Below, one piece after another: positions 1 through 8,875 of a stretch of 64,000 nucleotides of DNA (the first letter of the stretch is position 1; every line of letters begins with the position of its first letter). This DNA is from Trinickia fusca. GTDB taxonomy: Bacteria > Pseudomonadota > Gammaproteobacteria > Burkholderiales > Burkholderiaceae. Location: positions 1 through 64,000 of the forward strand of contig NZ_RBZV01000009.1 of the NCBI RefSeq assembly GCF_003628145.1. Reading direction: 5' to 3'. The notes under the pieces were generated by a model. That model was given only the letters and a program-made list of their open reading frames with translations, made no database searches and was not told the DNA's origin. A program made the position numbers and the translations under genes.

Positions 1-783
1 CACGAGCGCCGTCTCGCTGCGCTCGCCTTCGCGCATCGGCGTGAGCGGCGTCACCGGCACGAGCAGGCCGTTGCGGCGCACGATCTCGCGCTCGTGGGCG
101 TAGTAGATCGACGGCAGCTCGAGCTGCTCGCGCGCGATGTACTGCCACACGTCCAGCTCGGTCCAGTTCGAGATCGGGAACACGCGCAGGTGCTCGCCCG
201 CGTGCAGGCGCGCGTTGTAGAGGCTCCACAGCTCGGGCCGCTGCGCCTTCGGGTCCCATTGGCCGAACTCGTCGCGGAACGAGAAGATGCGCTCCTTGGC
301 GCGCGCCTTCTCCTCGTCGCGGCGTGCCCCGCCGATCATCGCCGTGAAGCCGTGCGCGTCGATCGTCTCGAGCAGCGTGACCGCTTGCGCGGCGTTGCGC
401 GAGTCGGTCTCGCGGCGCAGGCGCACGGTGCCGCGCTTGATCGAATCCTCGACGTGGCCCACCACGAGCTGCGCGCCGATCTCGGCGGCGCGGCGATCGC
501 GAAAGTCGATGACCTCGTCGTAGTTGTGGCCCGTGTCGATGTGCACGAGCGGGAACGGCAGCGCCGTCTTGCGGTTCGCGCCCAGGCCGAACGCCTTCAA
601 CGCCAGATGCAGCACGACGACCGAATCCTTGCCGCCGGAAAACAGCAGCGCCGGCTTCGCGCATTCGGCCACGAGCTCGCGCAGAATGTAGATCGATTCC
701 GCCTCCAACCAGTCGAGGTGGTCCATGCGGCGCGGCCCGCCGCCTTGCTCGGCGGCATCGACTGGTTCGAATAGCGTGCTCAT
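1..783 (-). CDS. cysD: Sulfate adenylyltransferase subunit 2 (3' end outside the window)
   Basis: Small subunit of ATP sulfurylase, which with the GTPase CysN activates sulfate to APS in the cytoplasm. 261 codons are visible; the C-terminal part lies left of the window. The PP-loop motif (LLFSGGKDSVV) is near residue 45, and the family stretches HIDTGHNY, FRDRRA, GGARRDEEKARAKE and FPISNWTELDVW follow in order. The start MSTLFEP is chosen because it matches the family N terminus; a second ATG lies at 726 (MDHLDW). It sits 18 bp after the sulfotransferase gene and after an APS kinase gene, so it probably belongs to a PAPS-producing operon rather than the usual cysteine operon with cysH and cysI. 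cysN is presumably next, beyond the edge. Confidence 0.93.
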   Translation of the reverse strand, partial: MSTLFEPVDAAEQGGGPRRMDHLDWLEAESIYILRELVAECAKPALLFSGGKDSVVVLHLALKAFGLGANRKTALPFPLVHIDTGHNYDEVIDFRDRRAAEIGAQLVVGHVEDSIKRGTVRLRRETDSRNAAQAVTLLETIDAHGFTAMIGGARRDEEKARAKERIFSFRDEFGQWDPKAQRPELWSLYNARLHAGEHLRVFPISNWTELDVWQYIAREQLELPSIYYAHEREIVRRNGLLVPVTPLTPMREGERSETALV

Positions 784-801
784 GTCGATTCCATCTTTGC
801 T

Positions 802-1929
802 TCAGTCGGTCACTTCCAACGTCGTATCGAGCCGGTCGAAGCGGAACACGTCGCGAACGCCTTCGTCATGCCTCGCTGCTGCGCACTGCTGCATGCGCGT
901 ACGCACGGTCGCGAGATAGTCCGCGCGAAAGCGTCGCAAAGCGAAATCGCGGAAGTTCTGCTGCTCGAGCGCCCGCCACGCTTGCGCCTTGCGTTCGATG
1001 GAACGAGCGCGCGCGGCATCGAGCTCGGCCTCGTCCAGCTGCACCGCTTTGCCCGTCATGCGCTCATAGCCGTAGCGCTCCATGTACTCGGCCGTCAGTG
1101 TCTCGATCGTTGCGATCTCCTTGATCGTGAGTTGACGCTTGTACTTGTCGGCATGCTCGGCGATCGGCGCGGAGCAATTCGACGACCATAGCGCCGACAA
1201 ATGCGAGAGCTGCCAGGCCTCCGACGAGCGCGACACGTCCAGCATCTGCGGCAGATAGTCGATGCGCAAGAACGCGCACACCCGTGCGAGCGTCGCCCGC
1301 TGATGGGTGAGGAAGTCTTCGTAGCGAATGGTCAGCACGCGATCCGGATAGCGCGCAATGACCTCGTCGGCCGCCCGATGAGCCGCAAGCCAGGTCTGCG
1401 CGTTCAGCAGCGTGTCGAAATCGTGGATGATGGCCTGGTTCATCGACGCCACCTGCGCACGCGGATCGCGCACGACGTTCAGAAACCGCATGTCGGGCAG
1501 CAGCGCCATCAGTTCGTGCGCGTAGTGCACGCTGTCGAGCGACTTATCCATTACGACGCGCGCGCCGGCTTGCTGACCCGCGCGCAGCAAGAGCTCCCAG
1601 ACCACGCGGTGCACGCTGCGTGGCTCATGACGGATCGCTTCGAACACTTCGACGGGATCGAACGCGACGCCGGGCCACTTGACCATGCTGGCCGCCTGCA
1701 AGCCGATCACGTCGCACACGAGACGGAAGTAAGCGTGGTCGTCCTCGAGGTTGCCGTATAGCGGCACGAGCGGCATAAAGTCGACGATGTGCAACGGATA
1801 CGGCGAGTAGAACTGCGGGTTGAAGTTCAGGCGCAGACGCAGCGCATGACTGCCGCAGCGGCGCAGCGGGATCATGAGGACGGGACGCGGGCGCGTACCA
1901 CGCGTCGATTGGCTCGGGATCGGGGTCAT
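802..1929 (-). CDS. PAPS-dependent sulfotransferase family protein
   Basis: 375-residue cytoplasmic protein with the two hallmarks of PAPS-dependent sulfotransferases. Near the N terminus is a 5'-phosphosulfate-binding segment (LMIPLRRCGSHALR, residues about 18-31), and near residue 150 a 3'-phosphate-binding segment (LNVVRDPRAQVASM). It would move a sulfuryl group from PAPS to an acceptor that the sequence does not identify; an extracytoplasmic glycan, lipid or Nod-factor-like oligosaccharide is possible by analogy with NodH-type enzymes. Its ATG overlaps the stop of the APS kinase gene (ATGA), and cysD follows 18 bp later, so donor synthesis and use appear co-transcribed. The C-terminal 80 residues are charged and arginine-rich. 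Confidence 0.82.
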   Translation of the reverse strand: MTPIPSQSTRGTRPRPVLMIPLRRCGSHALRLRLNFNPQFYSPYPLHIVDFMPLVPLYGNLEDDHAYFRLVCDVIGLQAASMVKWPGVAFDPVEVFEAIRHEPRSVHRVVWELLLRAGQQAGARVVMDKSLDSVHYAHELMALLPDMRFLNVVRDPRAQVASMNQAIIHDFDTLLNAQTWLAAHRAADEVIARYPDRVLTIRYEDFLTHQRATLARVCAFLRIDYLPQMLDVSRSSEAWQLSHLSALWSSNCSAPIAEHADKYKRQLTIKEIATIETLTAEYMERYGYERMTGKAVQLDEAELDAARARSIERKAQAWRALEQQNFRDFALRRFRADYLATVRTRMQQCAAARHDEGVRDVFRFDRLDTTLEVTD

Positions 1930-2663
1930 GGTCGATTCTCCTCGTTCTGCGCGCTCCGGCGCGCTTCACCGGTCGGCCCCATCGCTGCCTCGCAACGCTG
2001 GGTCAGATACGCATGCAACATCGCCGCCGCGGCCCCGCATGGCAGACTGCCCGTGTCGAGGACGAGCGACGGTTCGACCGGCCGCTCGTAAGGCGACGAA
2101 ATGCCTGTGAAATGGCTGATCTCGCCACGCCTTGCCTTGCGATACAGCCCCTTCGGGTCACGCGCCTCGCACACTTCGAGCGCCGTGCTCACGTAGACCT
2201 CGGCAAAGCGCGACGCGCCGATGATCCCGCGCGCGGTGGCACGGTCGATGCGATACGGCGACACGAGCGACGCGATCACGATCAGACCCGCGTCGTTCAT
2301 GAGCCGTGCGACTTCCGCCGTACGCCGCACGTTTTCGTGCCGGTCACGGGCCGTGAAGCCGAGATCGCGGTTGAGCCGGTACCGCAAGTTGTCGCCATCG
2401 AGTACCGCGCACGGCCGCTTTTCGCGCGTAAGCAGCTGTTCGAGTTCGTAGGCGATCGTCGACTTGCCCGCGCCGCTCAAGCCCGTGAGCCAGATGGTCA
2501 AAGCCGCATAGCCGAATTGCCGGGCACGCGCATCGCAGGCCGTACCGCCCGCATGCCGGAAGACGTTCGCCGGCGCGTCGTCGCCGTCGTCGTCGTCGAC
2601 GCTCGCCGTTTCCTTGACCGCCTTGCGCACAGGCCGGCCCGGTGTTCCCCGATGCATCACCAT
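1926..2663 (-). CDS. cysC: Adenylylsulfate (APS) kinase
   Basis: Phosphorylates APS to PAPS. The P-loop GLSGAGKS lies at residues 61-68, followed by DGDNLRYRLNRDLGF, the HENVRR segment, SLVSPYRIDR and a DPKGLYRKAR lid region, all typical of CysC. I start at ATG 2663 because AAGGA lies 6 nt upstream; this gives 245 residues with an unusual acidic N-terminal extension (a run of D residues near 23-29) before the kinase core. The open frame continues upstream to 2786, but that part has no family similarity I recognise. The stop overlaps the sulfotransferase start by 4 nt. A stand-alone CysC beside a sulfotransferase points to PAPS for sulfation rather than for cysteine synthesis. Confidence 0.9.
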   Translation of the reverse strand: MVMHRGTPGRPVRKAVKETASVDDDDGDDAPANVFRHAGGTACDARARQFGYAALTIWLTGLSGAGKSTIAYELEQLLTREKRPCAVLDGDNLRYRLNRDLGFTARDRHENVRRTAEVARLMNDAGLIVIASLVSPYRIDRATARGIIGASRFAEVYVSTALEVCEARDPKGLYRKARRGEISHFTGISSPYERPVEPSLVLDTGSLPCGAAAAMLHAYLTQRCEAAMGPTGEARRSAQNEENRP

Positions 2664-2782
2664 GTCCAATCCTTCAGCACTGCATATCGTTTTTCCATCG
2701 CGTTCGTCGTTCCTTTCGCATCGGCCAGGCCGCTGCGCGATCACGACGGGAACGACTCGATGTGTACGGTGATGAGTGACCT

Positions 2783-4480
2783 TCACGCCAGCCGCAGTTC
2801 GCGGCCGAACGATGCGTCATGCGCTTGCGGCTCGGCATCGTGCGCCGCACTGCCGGCCAGCCTCGCCGGGTGCACAGTGGCGGCCGACCAATCCCGCCGT
2901 TCGAGCTTGAACACGCTGACGGCCCGCACGAGCACGTCGGCCTGCTCGCGCATCGATTCGGCAGCGGCGGCGGCCTCCTCGACGAGCGACGCGTTCTGCT
3001 GCGTCACCTGGTCCATCTGCGTGAGCGCCTGGTTGATCTGCTCGATGCCGATGGCCTGCTCTTCGCTGGCGCCCATGATGTCGGTCATGATCGTCGTCAC
3101 GCGCTTGACGCCGTCGAGCACCTCGCTCATCGTGGCGCCCGCGTCCTTGACGCGGCGATTGCCCACTTCGACCTGCTCCACGGAGGTGCCGATCAGCGCC
3201 TTCACTTCCTTTGCGGCCATGGCGGAGCGTTGAGCGAGGCTGCGCACTTCCGAGGCCACGACGGCAAAGCCGCGCCCTTGCTCGCCCGCGCGCGCCGCTT
3301 CGACGGCCGCGTTCAGTGCAAGGATGTTGGTCTGGAATGCGATGCTGTCGATCACGCCGATGATGTCGACGATCTTTTGCGAGGCATCGTGAATCGCACT
3401 CATCGTCTCGACCACGTCGGCGACGGCATTACCCGCACGCTCGGACACCACCGAGGCCGAAACGGCCAGTTCGTTGGCCTGGCGCGCATGCGCGGAGTTG
3501 CGCTTGACGGTCGCCGTGAGTTCCTCCATCGAAGCAGCGGTTTCTTCGAGCGACGCAGCCTGCTGCTCCGTGCGCGCGGAGAGATCGAGGTTGCCGCTCG
3601 CGATCTGGCCCACGGCAGCCGCCATCGTGCTCGTGCTCGCATGCACCTGGCTCACGATCACGGTCAGGCTCTCCCGCATCGTCCTCATCGCGTGCATGAG
3701 GCTCGTCGTATCGCCGTCCTTCACGATGACCTCGATGGTCAAGTCGCCCGTGGCCACGCGGCCCGCGGCTTCGGCCGCATCGGCCGGCTCCCCGCCGAGC
3801 TGCTGGAGCAGGCCGCGCGTGATCAACGTAGCCGCGACGACGCTCGCGAACAACGCCAGCGCCGCCTGCACGACGATCCACAGGCGGCTCGCGGCATAGA
3901 GTGCTTTGGCGTCGGCGGTCAGCGCATCGTTCTGCGTGTGCTCCACCTCGCGCAGCTCGCGCACGCGCTCCCACCATTCGGCTTGCACGGGGCGCAGGTC
4001 GTTACGCAGCACGCGGTAAGCGTCGTCCTTCTGGCCCGCGAGCGCGAGCGCCTTGGCCTTGTCCATGAGAGGACGCGCCAGTTCGCTCTGCTGGCGGATC
4101 TGCTCGAGCAGCGTGGTTTCCTGCGAGGTCGTGCCCGGCAGCGCGAACATCGCGGCGAGCTTGGTCTGGCTTTGCTCGTACGCATCGGCTTCGGCAGCCA
4201 TGCGGCTCGCTTCCTTTTGAACCTGATCGGCTTGATCGGCCTGCAACAAAAGCAAATTACGCACGGCCAGCGCACGATTCGAAATGCTTTGATCCAGCCG
4301 ATTGGCAAGCTGCGCTTCGACGGAATTGACGTCGGTAATCTCGACCATCGCCGCCTCGAGTTTTGCCATACGTTGCAGCCCGAACAACGCGACGATCACG
4401 AGCAGCAAAGAGATGAGCGCGAAACCGAACCCGAGCCGGGTCGCGACCTTCATGCGAGAGAAGTTCATTTGATGTGCCAC
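2783..4480 (-). CDS. Methyl-accepting chemotaxis protein
   Basis: 565-residue inner-membrane chemoreceptor. A membrane segment at about residues 16-36 and a second at about 198-220 bracket a periplasmic domain of four-helix-bundle type. A HAMP region and a long cytoplasmic coiled coil follow. The highly conserved signalling tip is clear ([34 protein letters not shown]), as are methylation-helix segments ([20 protein letters not shown]). The C terminus lacks a CheR-binding pentapeptide, so methylation probably depends on other receptors. The ligand cannot be read from sequence. It is the first gene of the minus-strand block, 119 bp before cysC; co-transcription is possible but not shown. Confidence 0.95.
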   Translation of the reverse strand: MAHQMNFSRMKVATRLGFGFALISLLLVIVALFGLQRMAKLEAAMVEITDVNSVEAQLANRLDQSISNRALAVRNLLLLQADQADQVQKEASRMAAEADAYEQSQTKLAAMFALPGTTSQETTLLEQIRQQSELARPLMDKAKALALAGQKDDAYRVLRNDLRPVQAEWWERVRELREVEHTQNDALTADAKALYAASRLWIVVQAALALFASVVAATLITRGLLQQLGGEPADAAEAAGRVATGDLTIEVIVKDGDTTSLMHAMRTMRESLTVIVSQVHASTSTMAAAVGQIASGNLDLSARTEQQAASLEETAASMEELTATVKRNSAHARQANELAVSASVVSERAGNAVADVVETMSAIHDASQKIVDIIGVIDSIAFQTNILALNAAVEAARAGEQGRGFAVVASEVRSLAQRSAMAAKEVKALIGTSVEQVEVGNRRVKDAGATMSEVLDGVKRVTTIMTDIMGASEEQAIGIEQINQALTQMDQVTQQNASLVEEAAAAAESMREQADVLVRAVSVFKLERRDWSAATVHPARLAGSAAHDAEPQAHDASFGRELRLA

Positions 4481-4909
4481 CTTTGTGGAATGCCCGGGCC
4501 TCCCCTGCGACTACGCGCCCTCGGCATGGGTTATCGCTATAGGGGGACTAAGGATGACCCTGGCGATATAAGCGGCGTGAACGGCACTGAAATGATCAGA
4601 CTTGAGACGTGGCTTACAAAATAATTAACTTTATGACGACAATGTCTGAAATTATTTTTCACCGGATCATTAACGATATGAGCGGCGAAGAGAAACGATA
4701 ACCGTCTGCTTTAACTAAGCGGATAACGCGCATTAATTTCCTGACTTTCACAAATAACCGATTTCCCTGTGATGGGAGTATTCGGGGCTCCTGATGGACA
4801 TGCCGGTCTAACAACCTCATCACCCAGGCGGGAATTGTCGAATTTGCGCGCAAAGCGCATTCCCGACGTGCTAAAACCTAAGACATATCGGTCTCGGGAC
4901 CCGTCGCTC
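4481..4909. other. Divergent intergenic region with an AT-rich core
   Basis: 429 bp between the chemoreceptor (minus) and the IclR gene (plus), so it should hold both promoters. Positions about 4618-4770 are clearly richer in A+T than the coding sequence around them (runs such as ATAATTAACTTTATG). I see no convincing sigma-28 or sigma-70 promoter, no terminator and no plausible gene. Open frames in it are short and unlike known proteins. Confidence 0.5.
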
Positions 4910-5656
4910 ATGCAGGAAAAGCCCAATTCCGGCGCCGAGCGGATTCTTCACGTGCTCGCGTCGCTCGCGCATCACGGCAAAGCCATGTCGGTCAGGGAGC
5001 TCGTCGAGCACACGGGCCTCGCGCAGAGCACGCTGTATCGGCAGATCGCGCTGCTCAGGCGCTGGGGCTTCGTGTCCGAAGACGGCAACCGATACGCCCC
5101 CGGGCCCGTGAGCCTGCAACTGGCGCTCGGTTTCGAGCTGGGCTCGCACCTCGTCGAAGCAAGCCGCGAGGCCATGCAGCGCCTCGCGCACGCCTCACAG
5201 GAAAGCGTCGGACTCGTCGTGGCCGTCAAGCAGCAGGTCGTGTGTCTCGAGATGGTCGAGAGCCGCCATTCGCTGCGCTGCTCGTTCGAAAAAGGGCGCG
5301 CCGTGCCCCTCAGAGCCGGGGCGTCGGCCAAATCGCTGCTGGCGTTCATGAACGAGCACCGCTGCACCGACATCCTCGACCAGGTGTTCGCCGGCGACGA
5401 CGTAGGCCGCGACGCGCTCGCCGCGCAGCTCGCGCGCATCCGCGTCGACGGCTACGTGATCAGCGAAGGCGAAGTCGATCCTGGCGTATGGGGCGTGAGC
5501 GCACCGATCTTCCCGCGCGCGGCGCGCGGCAGCCCGAGTGTCGCGTCTATCACGCTGATGGCGCCGTCGCTGCGCGCCGCGGGACGCGAATCGATGCTGA
5601 TCGATGCCACCCGCCGGACGGCGCGCGAGATCTCACAGCGGTTGCAAGCCGATTGA
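4910..5656 (+). CDS. IclR-family transcriptional regulator
   Basis: 248-residue DNA-binding regulator. The N-terminal winged helix is seen at residues about 9-60 (ERILHVLASLA, SVRELVEHTGLAQSTLYRQIALLRRWGFV). A C-terminal effector domain follows, with the small-molecule pocket region DPGVWGVSAPIF near residue 190. The start MQEKPNSG is chosen because IclR proteins normally begin about 10 residues before the first helix; the frame is open further upstream to 4769 but that extension looks non-coding. Neither neighbour is an obvious catabolic operon, so its target is unknown. It could control itself or the divergent chemoreceptor/sulfation operon. Confidence 0.9.
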   Translation: MQEKPNSGAERILHVLASLAHHGKAMSVRELVEHTGLAQSTLYRQIALLRRWGFVSEDGNRYAPGPVSLQLALGFELGSHLVEASREAMQRLAHASQESVGLVVAVKQQVVCLEMVESRHSLRCSFEKGRAVPLRAGASAKSLLAFMNEHRCTDILDQVFAGDDVGRDALAAQLARIRVDGYVISEGEVDPGVWGVSAPIFPRAARGSPSVASITLMAPSLRAAGRESMLIDATRRTAREISQRLQAD

Positions 5657-5709
5657 CGAGAGGGGGAAACGCAAGCGTGCGTGCTGGCAGGCCGTGCTTG
5701 CGCGGGGTT

Positions 5710-5892
5710 TCAATGACGATGCAGCAAGCTGCGCAGCGGGTGACGCCAATCGATATGCCGCGCGCCGCCGTCGCGCGTTTGCTTCAAATGGTCTTGCCAC
5801 AATTCGTCGGAGAAAAGGAACGCAACGATCAAGAGCGGCAAGACGAGAAATGCACCCAGTATTAGACGTTCGATCACGATAGGACTCCGCAT
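5710..5892 (-). CDS. Small predicted membrane protein
   Basis: 60 residues starting MRSPIVIERL, with one strong hydrophobic segment (ILGAFLVLPLLIVAFLF, residues about 11-27) followed by a charged tail (WQDHLKQTRDGG). An alternative ATG at 5925 would add 11 residues. No clear Shine-Dalgarno sequence precedes either start. The amphipathic pattern (membrane segment then charged cytoplasmic tail) is more protein-like than random antisense sequence, but I do not recognise a family. The gene is convergent with iclR and lies downstream of lysE on the same strand. Confidence 0.4.
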   Translation of the reverse strand: MRSPIVIERLILGAFLVLPLLIVAFLFSDELWQDHLKQTRDGGARHIDWRHPLRSLLHRH

Positions 5893-6042
5893 GAACGCGA
5901 ACAGCGGCGGACAACGTTCGTCCATTCTAAGCTCGTGCGGGAAATGCGTTGCCCGCTTTCGTCACGCGCAGGTGGGCTATCGCGCATTGAGTACCCCCCG
6001 TCCCGACGAACTGGCGAAATGAGCGATGCGGCCCCGGCCGCG

Positions 6043-6669
6043 TCATGCCGAGGCCGACTTCCATGCCGCGGCCAGCACCCCGGCACAGACGAGCAGCGTG
6101 CCGCCGCTGCGGTTCACGACGCGCTGCACGGCCTTGCTGCGAATCGCGTGCCGCGCCCGCGCCGCGAGCATCGCATAGCCGAATGCATTGAGCGTGGCCA
6201 GCGTCACGAACGTCGCCTCGAACACGGCCATCTGCGGCCAGGCACGCGCATGCAGGTCCATGAATTGCGGTACGAAGGCGACAAAGAACACGATGCTTTT
6301 CGGGTTCAGCGTCGTCACACAATAAGCATGCGCGAAGACGCGCCACTTGCGCGTCTCGGAGATGTCGGGCGCTTGCGGATCACTGACGGGCGTGCGCCAC
6401 AGCTTCACGCCGAGATAGATCAGGTAGGCCGCGCCGATCCATTTGACCACGGCAAACCAGGCTGCCGAGGCCGCCAAGAGCGCGCCGAGGCCGAGCATCG
6501 AGGTGGTCATCGACGTCACGTCGCCGAGCGCGACGCCCGCCGTGGTCGGCAGGACATAGCGGCGGCCGTGGCCGAGTGCATAGGAGACGACGAGCAAGAC
6601 AGTAGGACCGGGAATGATGATGACGATCGCGGAAGCGATCGCAAAAGGCAGCCAGTGAGCCAAGGTCAT
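6043..6669 (-). CDS. LysE/RhtB-family amino-acid exporter
   Basis: 208-residue inner-membrane protein of the LysE superfamily, which exports amino acids or related compounds. The start MTLAHWL has an excellent AGGAGG 7 nt upstream. Family marks are the N-terminal IIIPGPTVLLVVS stretch, a glycine-rich segment GVALGDVTS, YLIYLGVKLWR, and the LNPKSIVFFVAFVPQF segment in the second half. Five to six hydrophobic segments are apparent, as expected. Substrate unknown; the family commonly handles homoserine lactone, threonine, leucine or lysine. No LysR regulator adjoins it. Confidence 0.92.
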   Translation of the reverse strand: MTLAHWLPFAIASAIVIIIPGPTVLLVVSYALGHGRRYVLPTTAGVALGDVTSMTTSMLGLGALLAASAAWFAVVKWIGAAYLIYLGVKLWRTPVSDPQAPDISETRKWRVFAHAYCVTTLNPKSIVFFVAFVPQFMDLHARAWPQMAVFEATFVTLATLNAFGYAMLAARARHAIRSKAVQRVVNRSGGTLLVCAGVLAAAWKSASA

Positions 6670-7201
6670 GTGACGTCCTCCTGATGGGAATCTCATTTAT
6701 CCACGACTTGCGGGCGACAAGCAAGCAATTGCGCATAGCGCCTATAGCGAGCCGAGGTCGATCCTACGAGTGTTCCTAAATTCCAGGGACCGCCACGTTC
6801 ATGAGTCGGCTGGCATCGTTCTTGTCGGGAGGCCAAACCGTCATTTCGTCGTTTTCGCCCCACTTCGAAAACGACTTTGTGTGCGCCGCGTCAATTTGGC
6901 ACGGTATTTAGTAAGCAACTTAATTCGTTCTGCTTTTCAAACGGCGCACTTTCGAGAGCGGCTTATTCGTCGGGGTTTTGCGCGCGACGCCCACACACGG
7001 TGCGCTCGTGGCCGGCGGCCTCCCACCAGCCGCGCCGCATAGCTCGATGCCCTGCGACAGGGTGCGGCAATCAGTCGCTTTTGCAGATGCACACAAGTTG
7101 TGCTTGTACTTCCACGCGCATGCTCTAGGCTGGGAACCGCGGGTTTTCAATTGCCTTTAAATACATAGCTAACCATACCAAGGCCCGCATGGAGGCATAA
7201 C
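6670..7201. other. Intergenic region with a 10-bp inverted repeat
   Basis: 532 bp between divergent genes. It contains a perfect inverted repeat, GTCGTTTTCG at 6848-6857 and CGAAAACGAC at 6866-6875, with an 8-nt loop, followed by TTTGT on the plus strand. This could be a weak terminator or an operator. The last 100 bp before 7202 should hold the promoter of the exported protein. No believable gene is seen; short open frames here have no protein character. Confidence 0.4.
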
Positions 7202-7546
7202 ATGAAGAAGCAAGCCGGAATGCTTTTTATGCTGGTCGGCCTGGCCGCCGCAGCCTCGCTCGCGCAAGCGCAAGACGCTGTGTTCAAGCCGCAGCAGACG
7301 TTCCAATTCAGACCCAACGCTTATGGGTGCCTGTCCAAGGACAAGTTCGACGCCGCGTATCAACACGCGCAGGCCGGCGAGCAACAGAAGATGCAGCAAT
7401 TCTTCGCCGGCTATGAATGCCTCTCCACGCCTGAGCATTCGGATTTCCGCATCGTGCGCGTCGTCGGCCATGACGTCGAATTCGTCAATGCCGGCAACGG
7501 CGACACCCAAGGCCTCTGGACGCACGACGCCTTCATCAAGCAATAA
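7202..7546 (+). CDS. Small exported protein of unknown function
   Basis: 114 residues with a textbook Sec signal peptide (KK at positions 2-3, hydrophobic core to about residue 20, cleavage near AQAQD). The mature part is about 90 residues with two cysteines (in YGCLS and YECLS), which could form a disulfide in the periplasm. GGAGG lies 6-7 nt upstream of the ATG. I do not recognise a named family; such short two-cysteine periplasmic proteins are common hypothetical genes in Burkholderiaceae. It is followed by a 108-bp gap and then yaeQ on the same strand. Confidence 0.8.
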   Translation: MKKQAGMLFMLVGLAAAASLAQAQDAVFKPQQTFQFRPNAYGCLSKDKFDAAYQHAQAGEQQKMQQFFAGYECLSTPEHSDFRIVRVVGHDVEFVNAGNGDTQGLWTHDAFIKQ

Positions 7547-7654
7547 GCGGCAGGGGCGCGCGGCACGTCGGCTTTCCTTCGTTTGCGCGTGATCGTCGAT
7601 TCAACGCTATGATCACGCGCCAGAACGAATGCAAGCGGCTCGCCCGTGCCCCAT

Positions 7655-8209
7655 ATGGCTCTCAAATCGACGATTTACAAAGCAGAACTCCAAATTGCCG
7701 ACATGGATCGGCATTACTACGGCGATCACTCGCTGACGATCGCACGCCACCCCTCCGAAACCGACGAGCGCATGATGGTGCGCGTCGCCGCGTTCGGCCT
7801 GTTCGCCGCCGAGCGGCTCGAGTTCTGCAAGGGCTTGTCCGATACCGATGAGCCCGATCTTTGGCAGAAGGATCTGACCGGCGCGATCGAGCGCTGGATC
7901 GAGGTCGGCCAGCCCGATGAACGGCGTATCGCGAAAGCCAGCGGGCGGGCTGACGACGTCGTCGTCATCGCCTATGGCGGCCGCACCTCCGACATCTGGT
8001 GGCAAGGCGTGCGCAGCAAGGTGGAACGCCTGCGCAACGTGCGCGTATGGTCGCTCGGGGCCGACGTGGCCGAAGCGCTGGGCAAGCTCGCCGAGCGGAC
8101 GATGCGCTTGCAAATGACGGTGCAGGACGGCGCAGCATGGCTCACGAGCGCCCAAGCCGAACCGGTCGTCATCGAATGGACGACGCTGAAGGCGCGCGAC
8201 GGCGAATAA
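7655..8209 (+). CDS. yaeQ: YaeQ family protein
   Basis: 184 residues. The N terminus (MALKSTIYKAELQIADMDRHYY) and internal stretches (LTIARHPSETDERMMVRV, EPDLWQKDLTGAIERWIEVGQP, YGGRTSDIWWQGV) are highly characteristic of YaeQ, a compact cytoplasmic protein with a PD-(D/E)XK nuclease-like fold. E. coli YaeQ was first noted as a suppressor affecting RfaH-dependent expression, but its biochemical role is not settled. The second ATG (7655) is taken as the start because family members begin with MALK; an ATG three codons earlier is also in frame. Confidence 0.93.
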   Translation: MALKSTIYKAELQIADMDRHYYGDHSLTIARHPSETDERMMVRVAAFGLFAAERLEFCKGLSDTDEPDLWQKDLTGAIERWIEVGQPDERRIAKASGRADDVVVIAYGGRTSDIWWQGVRSKVERLRNVRVWSLGADVAEALGKLAERTMRLQMTVQDGAAWLTSAQAEPVVIEWTTLKARDGE

Positions 8210-8246
8210 TCGGCAGCAAGCGCGACGCGCCGGAGCTGCGAGGGGG

Positions 8247-8672
8247 TTACAGCGACGTGACCCGCTCACCCTCGGGCGGACCTTTGAGCTCCACCATGTT
8301 GCCTTCGGGATCGAACAGGTACAGCGACTGCCCGAAGCCATCGGCGCCGTAGCGGCGGCCCTCGGTGCCGAGCCGCGCCCCGTGCGCGGTCAGATGCGCG
8401 GCGAGCGCTTCGCCGTCGTACCGTTCGACGCGCAAACACAGATGATCCATGTTGCAGCCGGCCCCGGGCGCACCGCTTTCCGGGCGGTCGATCTTCGAAC
8501 CCACGGCCAGCAGATCGATCATCGAGCGCCCCGCACGCAGCTGGACGAGCCCGATATCGGACTGCTCCTTCTCGACGCTGCAGCCAAGCACGTCGCAGTA
8601 AAAGCGCGTCATGGCCTTCTGGTCGACCACGCGCAACACCACGTGGTCGATTTCGCGGATGGTCAGCTTCAT
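8247..8672 (-). CDS. VOC (glyoxalase/bleomycin-resistance/dioxygenase) family protein
   Basis: 141 residues forming a single vicinal-oxygen-chelate domain. Paired beta-alpha-beta-beta-beta motifs are visible: IDHVVLRVVDQKAMTRFYCDVLGC at the start and MDHLCLRVE in the middle, ending with LYLFDPEGNMVELKG. Metal ligands are probably H9, E-type residues and the final E. Substrate unknown; the family includes glyoxalase I, fosfomycin-resistance proteins and extradiol dioxygenases. An AGGAG 7-8 nt upstream supports this start. It is convergent with yaeQ and lies beyond the terminator of the small-RNA candidate on the same strand. Confidence 0.88.
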   Translation of the reverse strand: MKLTIREIDHVVLRVVDQKAMTRFYCDVLGCSVEKEQSDIGLVQLRAGRSMIDLLAVGSKIDRPESGAPGAGCNMDHLCLRVERYDGEALAAHLTAHGARLGTEGRRYGADGFGQSLYLFDPEGNMVELKGPPEGERVTSL

Positions 8673-8807
8673 CGAGGCAACTCCTATGACTTCGCGCCGC
8701 CATTGGGCGCGGTGTCCCGCGCCGCAGCAGGCGCGTTGTGGCAATTTCGAGTGTACGGCAGCGCCCGCCGGGCAAGCGCAGCGTATCAATGCAGAAAAGG
8801 GAAGGGC

Positions 8808-8836
8808 AAAAAAAAACCCGCTCGATCAGAGCGGGT
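8808..8836 (-). terminator. Rho-independent terminator of the small-RNA candidate
   Basis: Perfect 8-bp stem, ACCCGCTC (8816-8823) with GAGCGGGT (8829-8836), and a 5-nt loop. Nine consecutive A on the plus strand (8808-8816) give a U-tract on the minus-strand RNA. Confidence 0.88.
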
Positions 8837-8868
8837 GAATCCATATCAGGAGGAGACATGGAGGAGAC
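8808..8868 (-). ncRNA. Candidate ~60-nt small RNA with two anti-Shine-Dalgarno CUCCUCC motifs
   Basis: A complete minus-strand transcription unit without a gene. A good sigma-70 promoter (8876-8904) points at a start near 8868, and a strong intrinsic terminator ends it at about 8808. The 5' half contains TGTCTCCTCC twice (complements at 8860-8869 and 8849-8858, 11 nt apart). The second CUCCUCC sits in the loop of a small hairpin with stem UCCAU/AUGGA. CUCCUCC is complementary to Shine-Dalgarno sequences, and RNAs exposing this motif in loops are known in alphaproteobacteria ('cuckoo' RNAs). So a translation-blocking trans-acting RNA is the natural reading. Start and function are inferred. Confidence 0.62.
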
Positions 8869-8875
8869 AAGACCC

